Assembly (NCBI GenBank): GCA_003693505.1
Contig: QUZD01000037.1
Span: 186,001 to 250,000 of the forward strand
DNA: 64,000 nucleotides
Reading direction: 5' to 3'
Source of the DNA: Pseudonectria foliicola
Lineage: Eukaryota > Ascomycota > Sordariomycetes > Hypocreales > Nectriaceae
In this document: one piece after another, positions 42,776 through 53,789 of the stretch
Numbering within the stretch: the stretch's first letter is position 1
How the letters are laid out: each line of letters begins with the position of its first letter
Translations under genes and position numbers: made by a program
The notes under the pieces: model-generated
The model's input: only the letters and a program-made list of their open reading frames with translations
The model's database searches: none
Told to the model about the DNA's origin: nothing

Positions 42776-43994
42776 GACACCCTTAGTCAAGAAGTCCCCC
42801 TTGCCCTGCTTTAACGCTTCCCTTTTGGAAGTCGTAGTGAAGATTCTGCATCGAGGCGGCGTTGAGGTTCATGTCTTACTTTGCAAGGCCAAGCATACCA
42901 GCCAACGCGTACGGTGGGACGTTCGGAGCATGATGGGAACGCGGCTGAGCAGAGATCAATTGGCCGTGTCACTTGGTTGCCAACGTACTTTGAATGTCTG
43001 AGCCGTTTTGCAATCATCAACTGCAACCCTACTAAATCAACATGCAAACTTGCTCAATGCCTTACGCTGTTCTGGTGTGTCTATCTATAGTTAATTACTT
43101 ACTATTTACGTCTAGAAGAATAGGAGTTCTAATTCGAAGAGAGCCACATCCATAGATTGAGCAATGATGATTGTTACGTATTCTAGGAACTAGGAGAGCA
43201 GGGATGCAGTTGCTGCAGAAATTGTCCGGTCATGTCTGAACATGTACAAGGGGCAGGCCTCAAGTCGGCCAAGATGATTGCAGACAGCTCAAGAGAGGCA
43301 TTGCTGGGACCAAGCTTCAGCAACAGCTTATCCACAGAGCTTGGCAGTTGGCTAACAAGATGCATTAGGATTGAAAGAAGCCAATGAGCCAGAACGAAGG
43401 TGAAGAAGCTCTTGCAGTTGGTCAATGCTAGTTAGCTGGGTATACTATTGTATGTACGGAGCACAGGTTACAAGTGTTCTTTCGGAGAAGATGCCATGCC
43501 CGGCGCGATGGAGATTAAACATCCCTTACTTTACCCACCATGACGTGGCTGCATATCAGTTTAAGACGCGTAGGGGGGGGGGAAGAGGAACAAGCTTTAC
43601 CCAACCGTTCAAGACACACCCTAAGAACTGTCAATCTTGCTGGTGCTGTGCTGGACCCTTCCGTACGGATCTGTAGCCTTTCAGTTTGTCCTTGCCGCTC
43701 CTTTTGGCGAACTCGTGAACTGACCATGGTTCATGGGAACTGGGATGCAAAGAAAGGCACGGATCAACAACGATACATGCTGGACGCCACAGACCCGTAG
43801 ATCCTGTGCGCGGCCGCTAGGTACAAATTAGCGAATGCTGGGCCCGTGCGAACAAGTCCAAGGGGGACAACTGGATGCATCCAATCCCCCTTCTCGCCAG
43901 TCTTGCCAGTTCAGCCAGTCAGCCAGGCTGTCTTGTCCTGTCTGCCTGCCTGTCTGTCATCAACTCCATGCCAATAGCAATTACTGCAGGTATA

Positions 43995-44036
43995 CCTAAG
44001 GTAGGTAGGTACCTAGGTAGGTACCTAGGTACCTAG
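43995..44036. repeat. Longest TACCTAGGTA palindrome cluster
   Basis: Forty-two bases consist almost wholly of overlapping GGTAGGTACCTAGG words, so the strand can fold on itself in several registers. Confidence 0.85.
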
Positions 44037-44831
44037 TTGAGCGCGCCAGGGTACGTACCGCCAACTGTCACGCACTTTTTAGACCAACTTGGCCCTTTTC
44101 TCCCAAAGATTATTTCCGGCCAGAAGGGAACAGGGGCTAAGCTTACCTTGGGTAGTCCTACTGTAGCGACACGCAGACAGACGCACCTTCCCTGGATGAG
44201 CGGTTGGCCGGTGCTGTTCCTCTGGGCGAACCATACTGTACGGTCCATACCAGCCGCTGCTCAAACCTTGTATCTTGCATCGTGCATCGTTGCATCGTTG
44301 CATCGTTCAGCCCTTTGCGACAGCCACCCGCACCTTTACCCGCACCTTTGTCCGCCGCTCGCTCCTCTCTCTCCGGGTCGCACGCCTCTCCGACCGCTCA
44401 CTCTGCTTCTCGACTCCATATCGCGCAGCCTCGAGCTTCCTCCGCCAGGTCCGGCGCATCCTGAGGCGCTCTTGACGTCACAATTCCCTCCACGCCAGCC
44501 AGCCAACCGCCTTGGTGGGAGACCTGCAACATCCACGACACGACAGCGAGCCGCTCTGTCGCCCCTGCACCTCCCGTGACAATTGGGCACAGCCGACGGC
44601 AATCTCTTATACACCGCCGCTGATTCCGGCACAACCGCAATCCGTCATCCCTCGCCGAGCCGCTAGAGTTTCCCAACGATTAGCTGCCTCGACCTTGTTG
44701 CGGGTTCTCGGACGCCTCGGCCCTCGCGCTCTGCAACCTGGTACTTGGCCCTTACTCATGACGATGTTATAGCTCGTCCCACATCAACCTTCAGAAAGGC
44801 GAGGGAATGCTGTCTCTCCTGCAACCATAAT

Positions 44832-44913
44832 GTGAGTTGTGACACACAGCATGCCCACCCACGGCTCGCACCGGTACTGTTGTAGCTAACATTGGCGCTC
44901 TTGTCGTTCTCAG
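44832..44913 (+). other. Probable intron in the 5' leader of FMP27
   Basis: This 82-nt stretch has a GTGAGT donor, a GCTAAC branch word at 44885-44890 and a CTCAG acceptor, and lies 41 bases before the FMP27 ATG. The donor splits an ATG, so unspliced RNA would carry a start-stop (ATG TGA) at 44830-44835. Confidence 0.6.
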
Positions 44914-44954
44914 ATAACCAGCAGGCGAGAACAGCTCGCACACAGCTTCAAATT

Positions 44955-47900
44955 ATGGCCTTGCTCAACCCCACATTTGTGTTGGGCCTGCTCGTGCTGT
45001 TTTACCTGTCGTCCTTTGTCCTCTTTGCCGTCCTCCGAATTCTTACAGGCATCTCGATCCAACGAATCGGCTACTTTTCCCTCCGTCGCCTTGCCTATAC
45101 TCCCCGCGATGGATGTCGAGTCGAAGTGCGCGGGCTGGGGCTCAATGTCCATCGCCCTACGTTTGCGCAACCGACGTGGCTAAGTCTTGTGCTCAGCGAG
45201 CTTGTCGTCACGTTAGACATGCAGGAGCTCGAAGGAAACAAGAAGCCCGACTCCGATGCTAGTTCAGTCGACGAGGGGGCAGCTGGCGAGCCAGGGCCCG
45301 ATGTTAAAACGGCTGGATCAAACTCTCATCGTCGAACGACGAGCCCGGTCAGCCAGAGCGAGACTTGGAAGAAACTGACCCGTATTAAGGAGAAGATTAA
45401 GCGGTTACACAGAAATATCAGCTGGCTACGACTCATCGATGTGGTTGCAACGAACTCTACTGTTTGCGTGGTCGACGTGGGCAGTATACAGGTTGGCAGT
45501 TTCACGTTATCCGTCGATACACGCCGTAAAATGGTCGACCGCACTCGCTTCTTCGCCCAAAGAGTTGCTTCTCCGACCCAGGACCGGCAAGCAGAGTGGA
45601 CAATGACGGTTCGGAGTGTACTGTTTACGGCAGATGGCCAAGAGTCAATGGAGCTTCTGGACCACCTCTTTCTCAACATTCATGGGTATCTGTACAAGTC
45701 AAGAGAGGGTCTACGAGATGCCGCGGTAGGCCTGAAGGTTGGGCGACTTCAAATTCCTTTGGACGATATACGCGCTTGCGTGTCACGATTCAAGCAATGC
45801 AGGACTGGGACGAAGACTTCAGCGCCTGACGAGCCCATTGACATCTTCTTGGGAAAGGTTGTCGACGAGGTGAACCAGCCGGGCAGCACCAAGGCTGGGC
45901 TGATCAAAACCGTGTCCGACTCTCAAGAGTTTATGAGTTCTATCCTTCGAGGTATCAAAGAGGTCCAGCTGGCCGTCAGTTTTGTTGGCGTCACGAAGAA
46001 GATTGACTTCATCAGACCCGATTCCAAACCCCTCGTGCTCAATGGGTCCATGAAAGAGGTTGGCATCGATCTCCATCGCCTCGATCCCAAATCTCCGGCG
46101 CACCGCATGTACTTTCCTTCTGGCGCCATTGCCCACGAAGCCTTGGCTGCTGCGCTCTCGATATCTGTTGGCCTTGACGACGGCCACGGCGCCCCTGAAC
46201 GACTTGTCTACGTTCCCATGGCCACCACGACAGTCAAGACGACGCTCCTTTCCAAGACGGTCGAGGTGCTTCAGGATGGTAAGGTGGAGGAGAGAAACGC
46301 AAACATCATGTTTGCGAACTCGGTTGTCACTTCGCCATCCGTGGACTTGGACCCTCGGCATCTGCCTTTGCTCATTGCCCTCCTGAAATCAAGACCCAAG
46401 GCGCAGCGCGCAAAGAGCGAAGGACACCACCTCATTTCCCGCCTTTTGCCAAAGGCAAACATTAAATTCTCCATGCATGAGCCGGTTGTGCGTATCAAGC
46501 TCAAGCCGCTCCAAAAAACCGAAGAGCCTGATGACTTCGACCTCATCATCTCCTCCATCTCCTCCATCTCCCTCGATGTGGAATCGTCTCACTCAGTTAT
46601 CGACGAAATGCATTATTCCCTCGATGGAGCAATGCGCCTTCAGTCTCACAACCTTTACTACCAAACCAACACTGGAGAACGGCTTAACCTCATCACAACT
46701 GAGTCTTTCGACTTGAAGACACATTTGGGCGCGAGGCCTGATGTCTACGTCGAGTTCACTGGCAACCTCCAATCCTTCTCCATAAGCATGGTCCGACCCG
46801 AAATTACCGATGGGCTTCGTCAGATTGTACGGGAGTTGCGAATCGACGTGCAGCCAGAGAAGGGCAAAGTAAAGTCGGCAAAGGGCCGAAACTTCCTTAG
46901 GGCGATGCCAAGCTGGCTACTTCGGTTTCAAGTCGAAGCCAGCGACTTCAACATCGAGGTCGCGGGGACTGACGAGGACATTTCGGATGATACAAGGGGT
47001 GTCTCCTTGCATCTAGACAACATCTCTGCTGAGTACCGCGCCCAAAGATTTGATGGGCTGCACAGAATGCCGTCTAGGAAACGCGCCAATAGCAGGACAA
47101 TGATTCATTCAGATTCAGACATGGCTCCTTCACCCCATCCCCCTCGTCCCAAGAAGAAGCCTCAGAATATCGGCGACGGGCGAAAGCTCACAATCCACGC
47201 TCGTGGATGCGAGGCGCAAATCATGGACGCCATCGATAGTCTGGAACCGGAGCCCTTTATCAATATCCCCCTTTTGGAGCTCTCCTTTTCAGCAGCAAGC
47301 GACGGTCATGGTCCCATGTTCCAAATATACGCTTCAGTGCGTACCATCCTGGCCCAGTACTCTCTCTATCGGCATTACGCGGTTGGTGTCGCTACCATGA
47401 CTTTGCGCAAGGCATTCATGCGCTCTAGACGTGACATCCCCAGGGCTAGGCAAGAGGGAACTGTGCAGGGCGACTCGCTGAGTCCCGGCTTGGTTCCGCC
47501 GGGTTCGCTGGAAGAGTCAGGTGCAGCGTCTACCGTGGGCCAAGAGCTCGTGACTGTTCACCTAAAGGTAGCCCTAGTCCAGCTAAAGGCGGATATGCCC
47601 CACGACCCAGCAGTGATGCTACATATGTATGGTCTGGAAATGGGTCGGCAGAGGTGGTCGACCCCGTATGTCAGCTCAAAACTCATTCGACTCTATACCG
47701 AACCACCACGCATGCGCAACGTTTGGGCCCGAATGATCAGTATCAAGGCAGGTCGCCTCGACTTGCGTCGGTCAAAGCATAAAATGGCAAACGGGTCCAT
47801 CGTCGAGGAAAAGATGGTGGACATTGTTTCCGATGCGATCCGCTTTGCTGTTCCTCACGAGGTCATTGTCAACCGCATCACCGATAACTTCGTCAGCGTC

Positions 47901-50900
47901 TTCAAGGCGGTCCAGCAACTCCATCACAGGTTTAAAACCGGAACCAATGAATACATTTTGGAGAAGAAACCAGAAAGCCCAAAGCACGTGCCCAAGGTGT
48001 CTGTGAAAACGAGGAGCTTCTCGTTTGAGCTGGAAGACGGAGCATTTGAGTGGAAACTGGGTATGATTTACCGTACCGGACTCATCGAACAAACACAGCG
48101 GATGGCAAGAGAAGAAGCCTTTCGTCTCAAGCTCAAGAGAGTTCGCGAGGATGAAATCAGAAGAGGAAGCAAGCTTCGTTCTAGATCCACTTTCTCACGC
48201 GGACGACCCGAGACGGCGTCTTCTCGGAGCATCCGAAGCAGGAGTATGGACCCCCCCAACGGAAGAGACAGCATAAATGAACGAGGAAGGCTCCCAAGGT
48301 ACGACCCGGACTCGGAAGGTCTCAGTGTCAACGGAAACTCGAAAGTCTCCGAGCACGAGGCCCGACGCCAGTTGGATGTGCTTAATGCCCAAACCTGGAA
48401 AAAGCGTATCGATCAAGCATACCAAATCTCTCAAGAGAGCATGAGGGAGTATCGCGGTCGATTCTGGGGACCCAACCACCTCCCAGACGACGTCGTTGAG
48501 GTTGAGAACCTCCTCGAAGTGCCCCACAGGCCAGCTTTGATGTCAGCAATGATTACGGATTTGCACCTGCTCATTGACAAGCCCTCATTTCCTATGGAGG
48601 AGCTTCCGAATTTCCTGCACAAGATTGGAAAAGGAATGCCCCGCGACATGCAGTACAGCCTACTCATCCCCATGCATGTTACAATCGAGATGGGCGAAAT
48701 CAAGGCAACACTTCGCGACTATCCCCTGCCCTTATTACACATCCCTGCAATGAAGTACGGTCAGCCAACCAAGCTTCAGTCTGTCTCGCTCAAAACAAAC
48801 TTCGTCATTGCCGAAGAGTTTCGGGGCATGGAATCAACTCGTCGAGTGCGGGTCAATGTCGTACCACCCAGAAATATGGGTGTAACAACTTCCCACGAAG
48901 GCGGTTTTGACATTGAGGTGCGTCGTACCATTGGTCCAGTCAAATCATACTCGGATATGTACATGGACATCAATACGGCCCTACCCACGCGCATCACCTG
49001 GGGCCCATGCTACCAGCCGGCAATTCAAGACATGATGATGGCAATTGAGTCCTTCACCAAGCCACAAATTGATCCTTCTGAACGCGTCGGCTTTTGGGAT
49101 AAGCTGCGGTTGAACTTTCACTCAAAGATTCATATTGCGTGGAAGGGGGATGGCGACATGCACCTCTCTCTCAAGGGATCTCGAGACCCTTACCAGGTTA
49201 CCGGAAAGGGGGCGGGCTTCTTGATGTGTTGGCGTAACGACATTCGATGGAACATTAACGCAGAGGACGATCCCAAGCGATTCATGACCGTTGAAAGTAA
49301 CGAGTATGTGCTCGCCATCCCCGACTTCAGCCACGAAGTTTTGGAAGCAACGCGCCGGTTCCGCGGCCTAGAGAGACCACCATCCGAAGAAGCATTCAAG
49401 ACAGAGGCGATCTTCAAGAAGGTTGTCATGAAACTGTCTGGCAAGGTCCAGTGGATGGCCGGACTCATCTTCGAACGCGCGCTCGAGAACGGAATTCGAA
49501 ACTTCGATTTTAAGCCTCATTACGAGGTCATTCTCAAGAACCCACACTTTGCCAAGTCGGACGGTGACATCCCGTACGATGCTTTGCGCGGATTCAGAAG
49601 CCGGCACATTCACTTGTCAATCGCGGTCCGGGCCCCAGCTGACCGCGATTGGTTGTCCGACAGCCCAGCGCCCTCGCGGAGCTACAACGCGGTACATCTT
49701 ACTCCTAGGTTCTTCACCCATTTCTTCTCGTGGTGGGGACTGTTCGGAGGACCCCTGTCCTTACCCATCCGTCAAGGCTCTCTGTTTCCAGGCAGGGAGA
49801 AGAATAGCAAGAAGTTTGGCCGACATCTAGCTACCGTCAAGTACAACCTTCTTCTGGCGCCGCTCTTCATGAGTCATATCTACAAGCACAAGGACGTAGA
49901 AGAGTATGCGGAAAGCGCGGTTTCTGCCACTGGCATCAAAATTCGGTTCGATAGCTTCATGCTAGACCTGCACCAGAGGCGAGAAGAGTTCAACACACTT
50001 GGAAAGGGCCGGCATGCGCAAGGCAAGACGTCCGGGATCAAAATCCACGCTGCGCAGCTTGATCTTGCAAACGCAGATGTACGTGCTGTATCAGCAAGCT
50101 TGAAGGGCACAACGACGGAAGCTATCAAGAAAGGTTCTATCAAAGCACTGTTTGCCGAACCAGACGAGAAGCCGGACCTCTCGCGGTTCATCATTCCTGA
50201 CAATGACTACAGCTGGATTGACATGGACGATTTCGTGGAGCTTGGCTGGATTTTGCCAACCGAGCCATACCCCGATACCAAGATTATCCCTCTGATGTTT
50301 GCACCTCGACTGACATACTTCCGTCAGACCGACATTGGCGGGGTTATTGCTGGAGATCCCACTCGGACTAGCTCGTTTGGTAACGAACCAACTCACTTCT
50401 GTATCATGAGCCACGATGACCCAAAGAGGATGCAAGGACAGCTGATCCAGGAGCGACTTGACCAGCTTGACATTCAGATGCACACGCATGATCGAAATCT
50501 GGGCGAGGCCGAGTTGAAGGTCGTCAGGACGGATGGAAAGGATCCGGAGATTCTAGAAGATTTCGAAGCCCTAAGAAAACACTCCCACGTCCTGCGGGAG
50601 AAGAAGACCTTCCTGGAGAACATGCTGTGCCAGATGAAGCACAGGCCTTCCTCGAACAACAATCGGCATAATGGCGACGAGGCGAGTCAGCCAGCCCATC
50701 CCACTGGCGTCCAGGACGAGACGATCAACATCCCTTCCACGACCGAGTTTGAGAGCGAGTTCAACAATCGATTCGTCATTCACAACATGCAGCTCAAATG
50801 GAACAACCAGTTGCGCAACATCGTGCTTCGGTACGTTCATCAAAACAGCCAACGACGCGGTTTCGTCTACTATCTCTCACGGCCAGCGCTCAAGTTCATT

Positions 50901-53789
50901 CTTGATATCGTAGAAGAACAGAACAAGGCCAAAGCGAACAAGGAGCCGGGGAAGGCAAAGTCGGTATTCGAGGGCAACTCCAGCACCTCCTCCGTAAACC
51001 CGAGCATCAGAGAAGAAGACGACCAGGGCAATCTCGAGGATCAAATCAAGAAAATCCTGGGCGAAGGTCGCAAGTTTACAAATGCCACTTGGGGTACAAA
51101 CGGGGATGGCGTCGTGGAAGGCTCTATCGAAGACCTTGTCAACGGCATCTCGGATGAGTTCGCCCCCCAAAGCAGCTACCACATCCGCATCATTGCACCA
51201 CAGATCCAGCTGCAGAGCGACAAGAACAAGAAGAACGTGGTGCTGGCCACCGCCAAGGGGATGGAGCTGAAGGTCATGGAGGTCATGGACAAGGAGAGAG
51301 TCTCAGACACTGTCAGCGGCCTCGTGCAGCGCCGTTTCCTTGTCAACATGGACAGCGTTCAGTTCTTTGTCACCCACCAGAAGTGGTTCTCGACCAACCT
51401 GGTGTCAATGTATGTGGGCAGCAAGTACGGTGCCATAAGCGGGTCGTCTTGGCCACCCTGGGTCCCCATCGAAATCGTCTTTGACTTCCATACCGACCCC
51501 TTTGGATTCAAGCGAGTTGTCCAAAAGACTTCGGCAATGATTCGCTACGACAAATACAATACCCTACGTCTCAAGTACAACAACGAGGTCAATGCTGATG
51601 GAACCGAGTCGTCGGCGAAGAATTCCGAGAGCCGCATGGACAACCTCTGGGTCGAGTTCCCCCAGGCACGAGCCCTCTGCAACTCGTCACAGTATTATTC
51701 GCTCTACGTCATAGTTCTTGATCTGCTCATGTACACCGAGCCAATCGAGCAGAACAGGACCGAACGACTGGAGAAGATTATGCTGGCATCTGACTTTAGT
51801 GATCTCAGGGGTGCCCCAGCGATGGTTCAGAAGCTGCAACAACGGATTAGATCATTGGAGGAGATCAAGGAGTACTTCCAAACCCACCAAAAGTACATGG
51901 ACAAGAAGGCTTGGGAAGATCGCCTGCACCTGGAACAAGATCTGGCAGCTTGCGAGGATGAGCTGTTTTTCATCATGAAGGCCATTACCACTTCCCAGCG
52001 GAAGTACGACACCAACTCGGACAGCACGGGGCTCGTAAAATGGAACATTACCATTCGAGACATTGTGTGGCATCTGATACAGGACTCCAACGAGCCTCTC
52101 GTGGAGCTGCAGCTCAGGGATCTGGAGTACGACCGGACAGACAACTCTGACGGCTCTCATGCCAACCTTATTCAAGTAGGCAAAGTCCTGGGCCTGAACC
52201 TCTTGCCGGATGCCATGTACCCAGAAATGATTGCTCCATACGTCGACCCCGAGCGACCTGTCAATCTTGACCTAGGCAGTCAGCAGATGATACGCGTCTA
52301 CTGGTACATGCTAGAAGCGATTGCCGGGATCCCAGTGATGGAGAAATTCGAGGTGAATCTGTTTCCTGTCAAGGTCCAGCTTGAACACGAAGTGGGCAGA
52401 CGCCTGTTTGAGTACATCTTCCCTGGCATGCATGACGACAACCCATCGAGCGCCAAGAGCGACTCGCCATTTTTAGTCAGGCAGTCTCAGCCAGACTCCG
52501 AGGACGAGGAATCTTTTGCAAGAAGGCACGCACACCAACCTGCTCAGGAGAGGCACTCGCCATCATTCTCCACGCTTCAAGGATCGTTGGAGCACCGGCT
52601 ACATCCGACACTGACATCGAACGCAAAGGCGAGCCGCGGAGCCAAGGGGGCAGCAAGCGTGCACTCAAACGACGGGCATCCGTTCCGCCTGTTCCGTGCG
52701 CCTGGCACGTCCAAGACTCTATTGAAGAAGGCGTCCTATGAGTCTCTGCAGTCGACCAACGGACCGGAAGCACTCAGACGCACCTCGACTGGCCACTCGT
52801 CAAAGAACTCAACGGCGAGTGACTCCAAGAAGGCGTCGCGGTTTGGGCTCAGCAAGAGGCATACGGACGACAAGCTGTCAGACGACCTCACGGAAATGAT
52901 TACGCGTGCCAGCAACTACATGACCTTTGCGTCCATCAAGATGAGCTCGGTCGTTCTCTGCTTGAGTTACAAGGGAAAGGAACAGCGAAATTTGGAGGAT
53001 GTGCACAACTTTGTGTTCCGAATGCCGACAATCGACTGGCAGAACAAGACATGGTCCAACTTGGACCTGGCCTTGGCACTGAAGAAGGCCGTGGTGAGAG
53101 CGCTGATCTCGCACACGGGTGCGCTGATTGGCAACAAGTTCTCCAAACATCGGCCCAGTGCCGAGCAGCGCAACAAGCTCCGAGAGCTGGCCAACAGCTC
53201 GGTTCTCATCGCACCATCGTCGAGTGCGGCCTCTCAACACTATCCGAACAGCATCAGAGACAGCGGCGGCGACGACGATTCGAGCAGCCACTATGCGCTC
53301 GACTTTTCGCGCTCACCGCCGCGCTCGGTGCGTGAGAGCACGCGTGGCAGTGCGGCGCCTTCCTCTCGCCCAGTCAGCCGCAGCTCCAGCATCACGAGCC
53401 GCAGGTCTCATCTCCTTGGCGGTCGGACGGCAGCAAACCCCATGCCGGCTGTTCCCTCATCTCTCACGATGACGCCGCCAACTCCCATCGACGGGATCAA
53501 CGGCAGCCAGCGACAGGGCCAGCAAGCCGTGGAACTCCTACGGCCGGGAACCAGCAGCGGCCACAGCATCAGCAATGCGCATCACCAATTGCGGCAGGCT
53601 ACGGGGATGAGCCCTAACGGGCCTGAGCGACCCGTCACGCGGGCCAGCATGGGTGGCGACGCCAGTGCTCGGAGGAAGAGCGGCTCCAGCAACTTCAAGG
53701 ACAGGCTCAGCGCGTTTATGGGCCAATCAAAACACCAGCAGCAGCCTCCTCATCAGGAGCAGCAGCAGCAGCAGCAGCAGCAGCAATGA
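44955..53789 (+). CDS. FMP27: Bridge-like lipid transfer protein FMP27/Hobbit (BLTP2 family)
   Basis: An uninterrupted coding exon encodes 2944 aa. FMP27/Hob proteins are very long RBG-repeat rods at ER contacts that carry lipids between membranes. The N-terminal helix (FVLGLLVLFYLSSFVLFAVL, from about residue 8) anchors the protein and is followed at once by the family start ISIQRIGYFSLRRLAYTPRDG. Two signature regions that name the Pfam FMP27 domains are present: GFWDK at residue 1379 and SSWPPW near 2163-2168. The C-terminal 450 residues are Ser/Arg-rich and probably disordered, ending in a Gln run (about nine) just before the stop. The ATG at 44955 is the first in frame; the frame is open for 21 codons upstream but without an ATG. 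It is longer than the 2628 aa of yeast Fmp27, mostly because of the disordered tail. No intron is needed anywhere in the 8.8 kb. Confidence 0.95.
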   Translation: MALLNPTFVLGLLVLFYLSSFVLFAVLRILTGISIQRIGYFSLRRLAYTPRDGCRVEVRGLGLNVHRPTFAQPTWLSLVLSELVVTLDMQELEGNKKPDSDASSVDEGAAGEPGPDVKTAGSNSHRRTTSPVSQSETWKKLTRIKEKIKRLHRNISWLRLIDVVATNSTVCVVDVGSIQVGSFTLSVDTRRKMVDRTRFFAQRVASPTQDRQAEWTMTVRSVLFTADGQESMELLDHLFLNIHGYLYKSREGLRDAAVGLKVGRLQIPLDDIRACVSRFKQCRTGTKTSAPDEPIDIFLGKVVDEVNQPGSTKAGLIKTVSDSQEFMSSILRGIKEVQLAVSFVGVTKKIDFIRPDSKPLVLNGSMKEVGIDLHRLDPKSPAHRMYFPSGAIAHEALAAALSISVGLDDGHGAPERLVYVPMATTTVKTTLLSKTVEVLQDGKVEERNANIMFANSVVTSPSVDLDPRHLPLLIALLKSRPKAQRAKSEGHHLISRLLPKANIKFSMHEPVVRIKLKPLQKTEEPDDFDLIISSISSISLDVESSHSVIDEMHYSLDGAMRLQSHNLYYQTNTGERLNLITTESFDLKTHLGARPDVYVEFTGNLQSFSISMVRPEITDGLRQIVRELRIDVQPEKGKVKSAKGRNFLRAMPSWLLRFQVEASDFNIEVAGTDEDISDDTRGVSLHLDNISAEYRAQRFDGLHRMPSRKRANSRTMIHSDSDMAPSPHPPRPKKKPQNIGDGRKLTIHARGCEAQIMDAIDSLEPEPFINIPLLELSFSAASDGHGPMFQIYASVRTILAQYSLYRHYAVGVATMTLRKAFMRSRRDIPRARQEGTVQGDSLSPGLVPPGSLEESGAASTVGQELVTVHLKVALVQLKADMPHDPAVMLHMYGLEMGRQRWSTPYVSSKLIRLYTEPPRMRNVWARMISIKAGRLDLRRSKHKMANGSIVEEKMVDIVSDAIRFAVPHEVIVNRITDNFVSVFKAVQQLHHRFKTGTNEYILEKKPESPKHVPKVSVKTRSFSFELEDGAFEWKLGMIYRTGLIEQTQRMAREEAFRLKLKRVREDEIRRGSKLRSRSTFSRGRPETASSRSIRSRSMDPPNGRDSINERGRLPRYDPDSEGLSVNGNSKVSEHEARRQLDVLNAQTWKKRIDQAYQISQESMREYRGRFWGPNHLPDDVVEVENLLEVPHRPALMSAMITDLHLLIDKPSFPMEELPNFLHKIGKGMPRDMQYSLLIPMHVTIEMGEIKATLRDYPLPLLHIPAMKYGQPTKLQSVSLKTNFVIAEEFRGMESTRRVRVNVVPPRNMGVTTSHEGGFDIEVRRTIGPVKSYSDMYMDINTALPTRITWGPCYQPAIQDMMMAIESFTKPQIDPSERVGFWDKLRLNFHSKIHIAWKGDGDMHLSLKGSRDPYQVTGKGAGFLMCWRNDIRWNINAEDDPKRFMTVESNEYVLAIPDFSHEVLEATRRFRGLERPPSEEAFKTEAIFKKVVMKLSGKVQWMAGLIFERALENGIRNFDFKPHYEVILKNPHFAKSDGDIPYDALRGFRSRHIHLSIAVRAPADRDWLSDSPAPSRSYNAVHLTPRFFTHFFSWWGLFGGPLSLPIRQGSLFPGREKNSKKFGRHLATVKYNLLLAPLFMSHIYKHKDVEEYAESAVSATGIKIRFDSFMLDLHQRREEFNTLGKGRHAQGKTSGIKIHAAQLDLANADVRAVSASLKGTTTEAIKKGSIKALFAEPDEKPDLSRFIIPDNDYSWIDMDDFVELGWILPTEPYPDTKIIPLMFAPRLTYFRQTDIGGVIAGDPTRTSSFGNEPTHFCIMSHDDPKRMQGQLIQERLDQLDIQMHTHDRNLGEAELKVVRTDGKDPEILEDFEALRKHSHVLREKKTFLENMLCQMKHRPSSNNNRHNGDEASQPAHPTGVQDETINIPSTTEFESEFNNRFVIHNMQLKWNNQLRNIVLRYVHQNSQRRGFVYYLSRPALKFILDIVEEQNKAKANKEPGKAKSVFEGNSSTSSVNPSIREEDDQGNLEDQIKKILGEGRKFTNATWGTNGDGVVEGSIEDLVNGISDEFAPQSSYHIRIIAPQIQLQSDKNKKNVVLATAKGMELKVMEVMDKERVSDTVSGLVQRRFLVNMDSVQFFVTHQKWFSTNLVSMYVGSKYGAISGSSWPPWVPIEIVFDFHTDPFGFKRVVQKTSAMIRYDKYNTLRLKYNNEVNADGTESSAKNSESRMDNLWVEFPQARALCNSSQYYSLYVIVLDLLMYTEPIEQNRTERLEKIMLASDFSDLRGAPAMVQKLQQRIRSLEEIKEYFQTHQKYMDKKAWEDRLHLEQDLAACEDELFFIMKAITTSQRKYDTNSDSTGLVKWNITIRDIVWHLIQDSNEPLVELQLRDLEYDRTDNSDGSHANLIQVGKVLGLNLLPDAMYPEMIAPYVDPERPVNLDLGSQQMIRVYWYMLEAIAGIPVMEKFEVNLFPVKVQLEHEVGRRLFEYIFPGMHDDNPSSAKSDSPFLVRQSQPDSEDEESFARRHAHQPAQERHSPSFSTLQGSLEHRLHPTLTSNAKASRGAKGAASVHSNDGHPFRLFRAPGTSKTLLKKASYESLQSTNGPEALRRTSTGHSSKNSTASDSKKASRFGLSKRHTDDKLSDDLTEMITRASNYMTFASIKMSSVVLCLSYKGKEQRNLEDVHNFVFRMPTIDWQNKTWSNLDLALALKKAVVRALISHTGALIGNKFSKHRPSAEQRNKLRELANSSVLIAPSSSAASQHYPNSIRDSGGDDDSSSHYALDFSRSPPRSVRESTRGSAAPSSRPVSRSSSITSRRSHLLGGRTAANPMPAVPSSLTMTPPTPIDGINGSQRQGQQAVELLRPGTSSGHSISNAHHQLRQATGMSPNGPERPVTRASMGGDASARRKSGSSNFKDRLSAFMGQSKHQQQPPHQEQQQQQQQQQ
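53757..53786 (+). repeat. Coding CAG run at the FMP27 C-terminus
   Basis: Eight CAG and one CAA codon lie directly before the stop, so copy-number change would only alter the length of the Gln tail. Confidence 0.9.

Larger units (their letters stand above)
42776..44954. other. Intergenic between the Tim17-like gene and FMP27
   Basis: No supportable gene is seen in 2.2 kb. It has a palindrome cluster at 43995-44036, GCATCGTTGCATCGTT repeats at 44278-44305 and a C/T-rich FMP27 leader from about 44330. A probable 5'-leader intron lies at 44832-44913. Confidence 0.55.

Noticed and set aside
43141..43430. Possible remnant of a coding sequence (Cys-rich GCSCCRNC-type translation on the plus strand)
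   Set aside because: It resembled a piece of a zinc-cluster regulator at first glance, but the frame is broken, the Cys spacing fits no family and no neighbouring exon was found.
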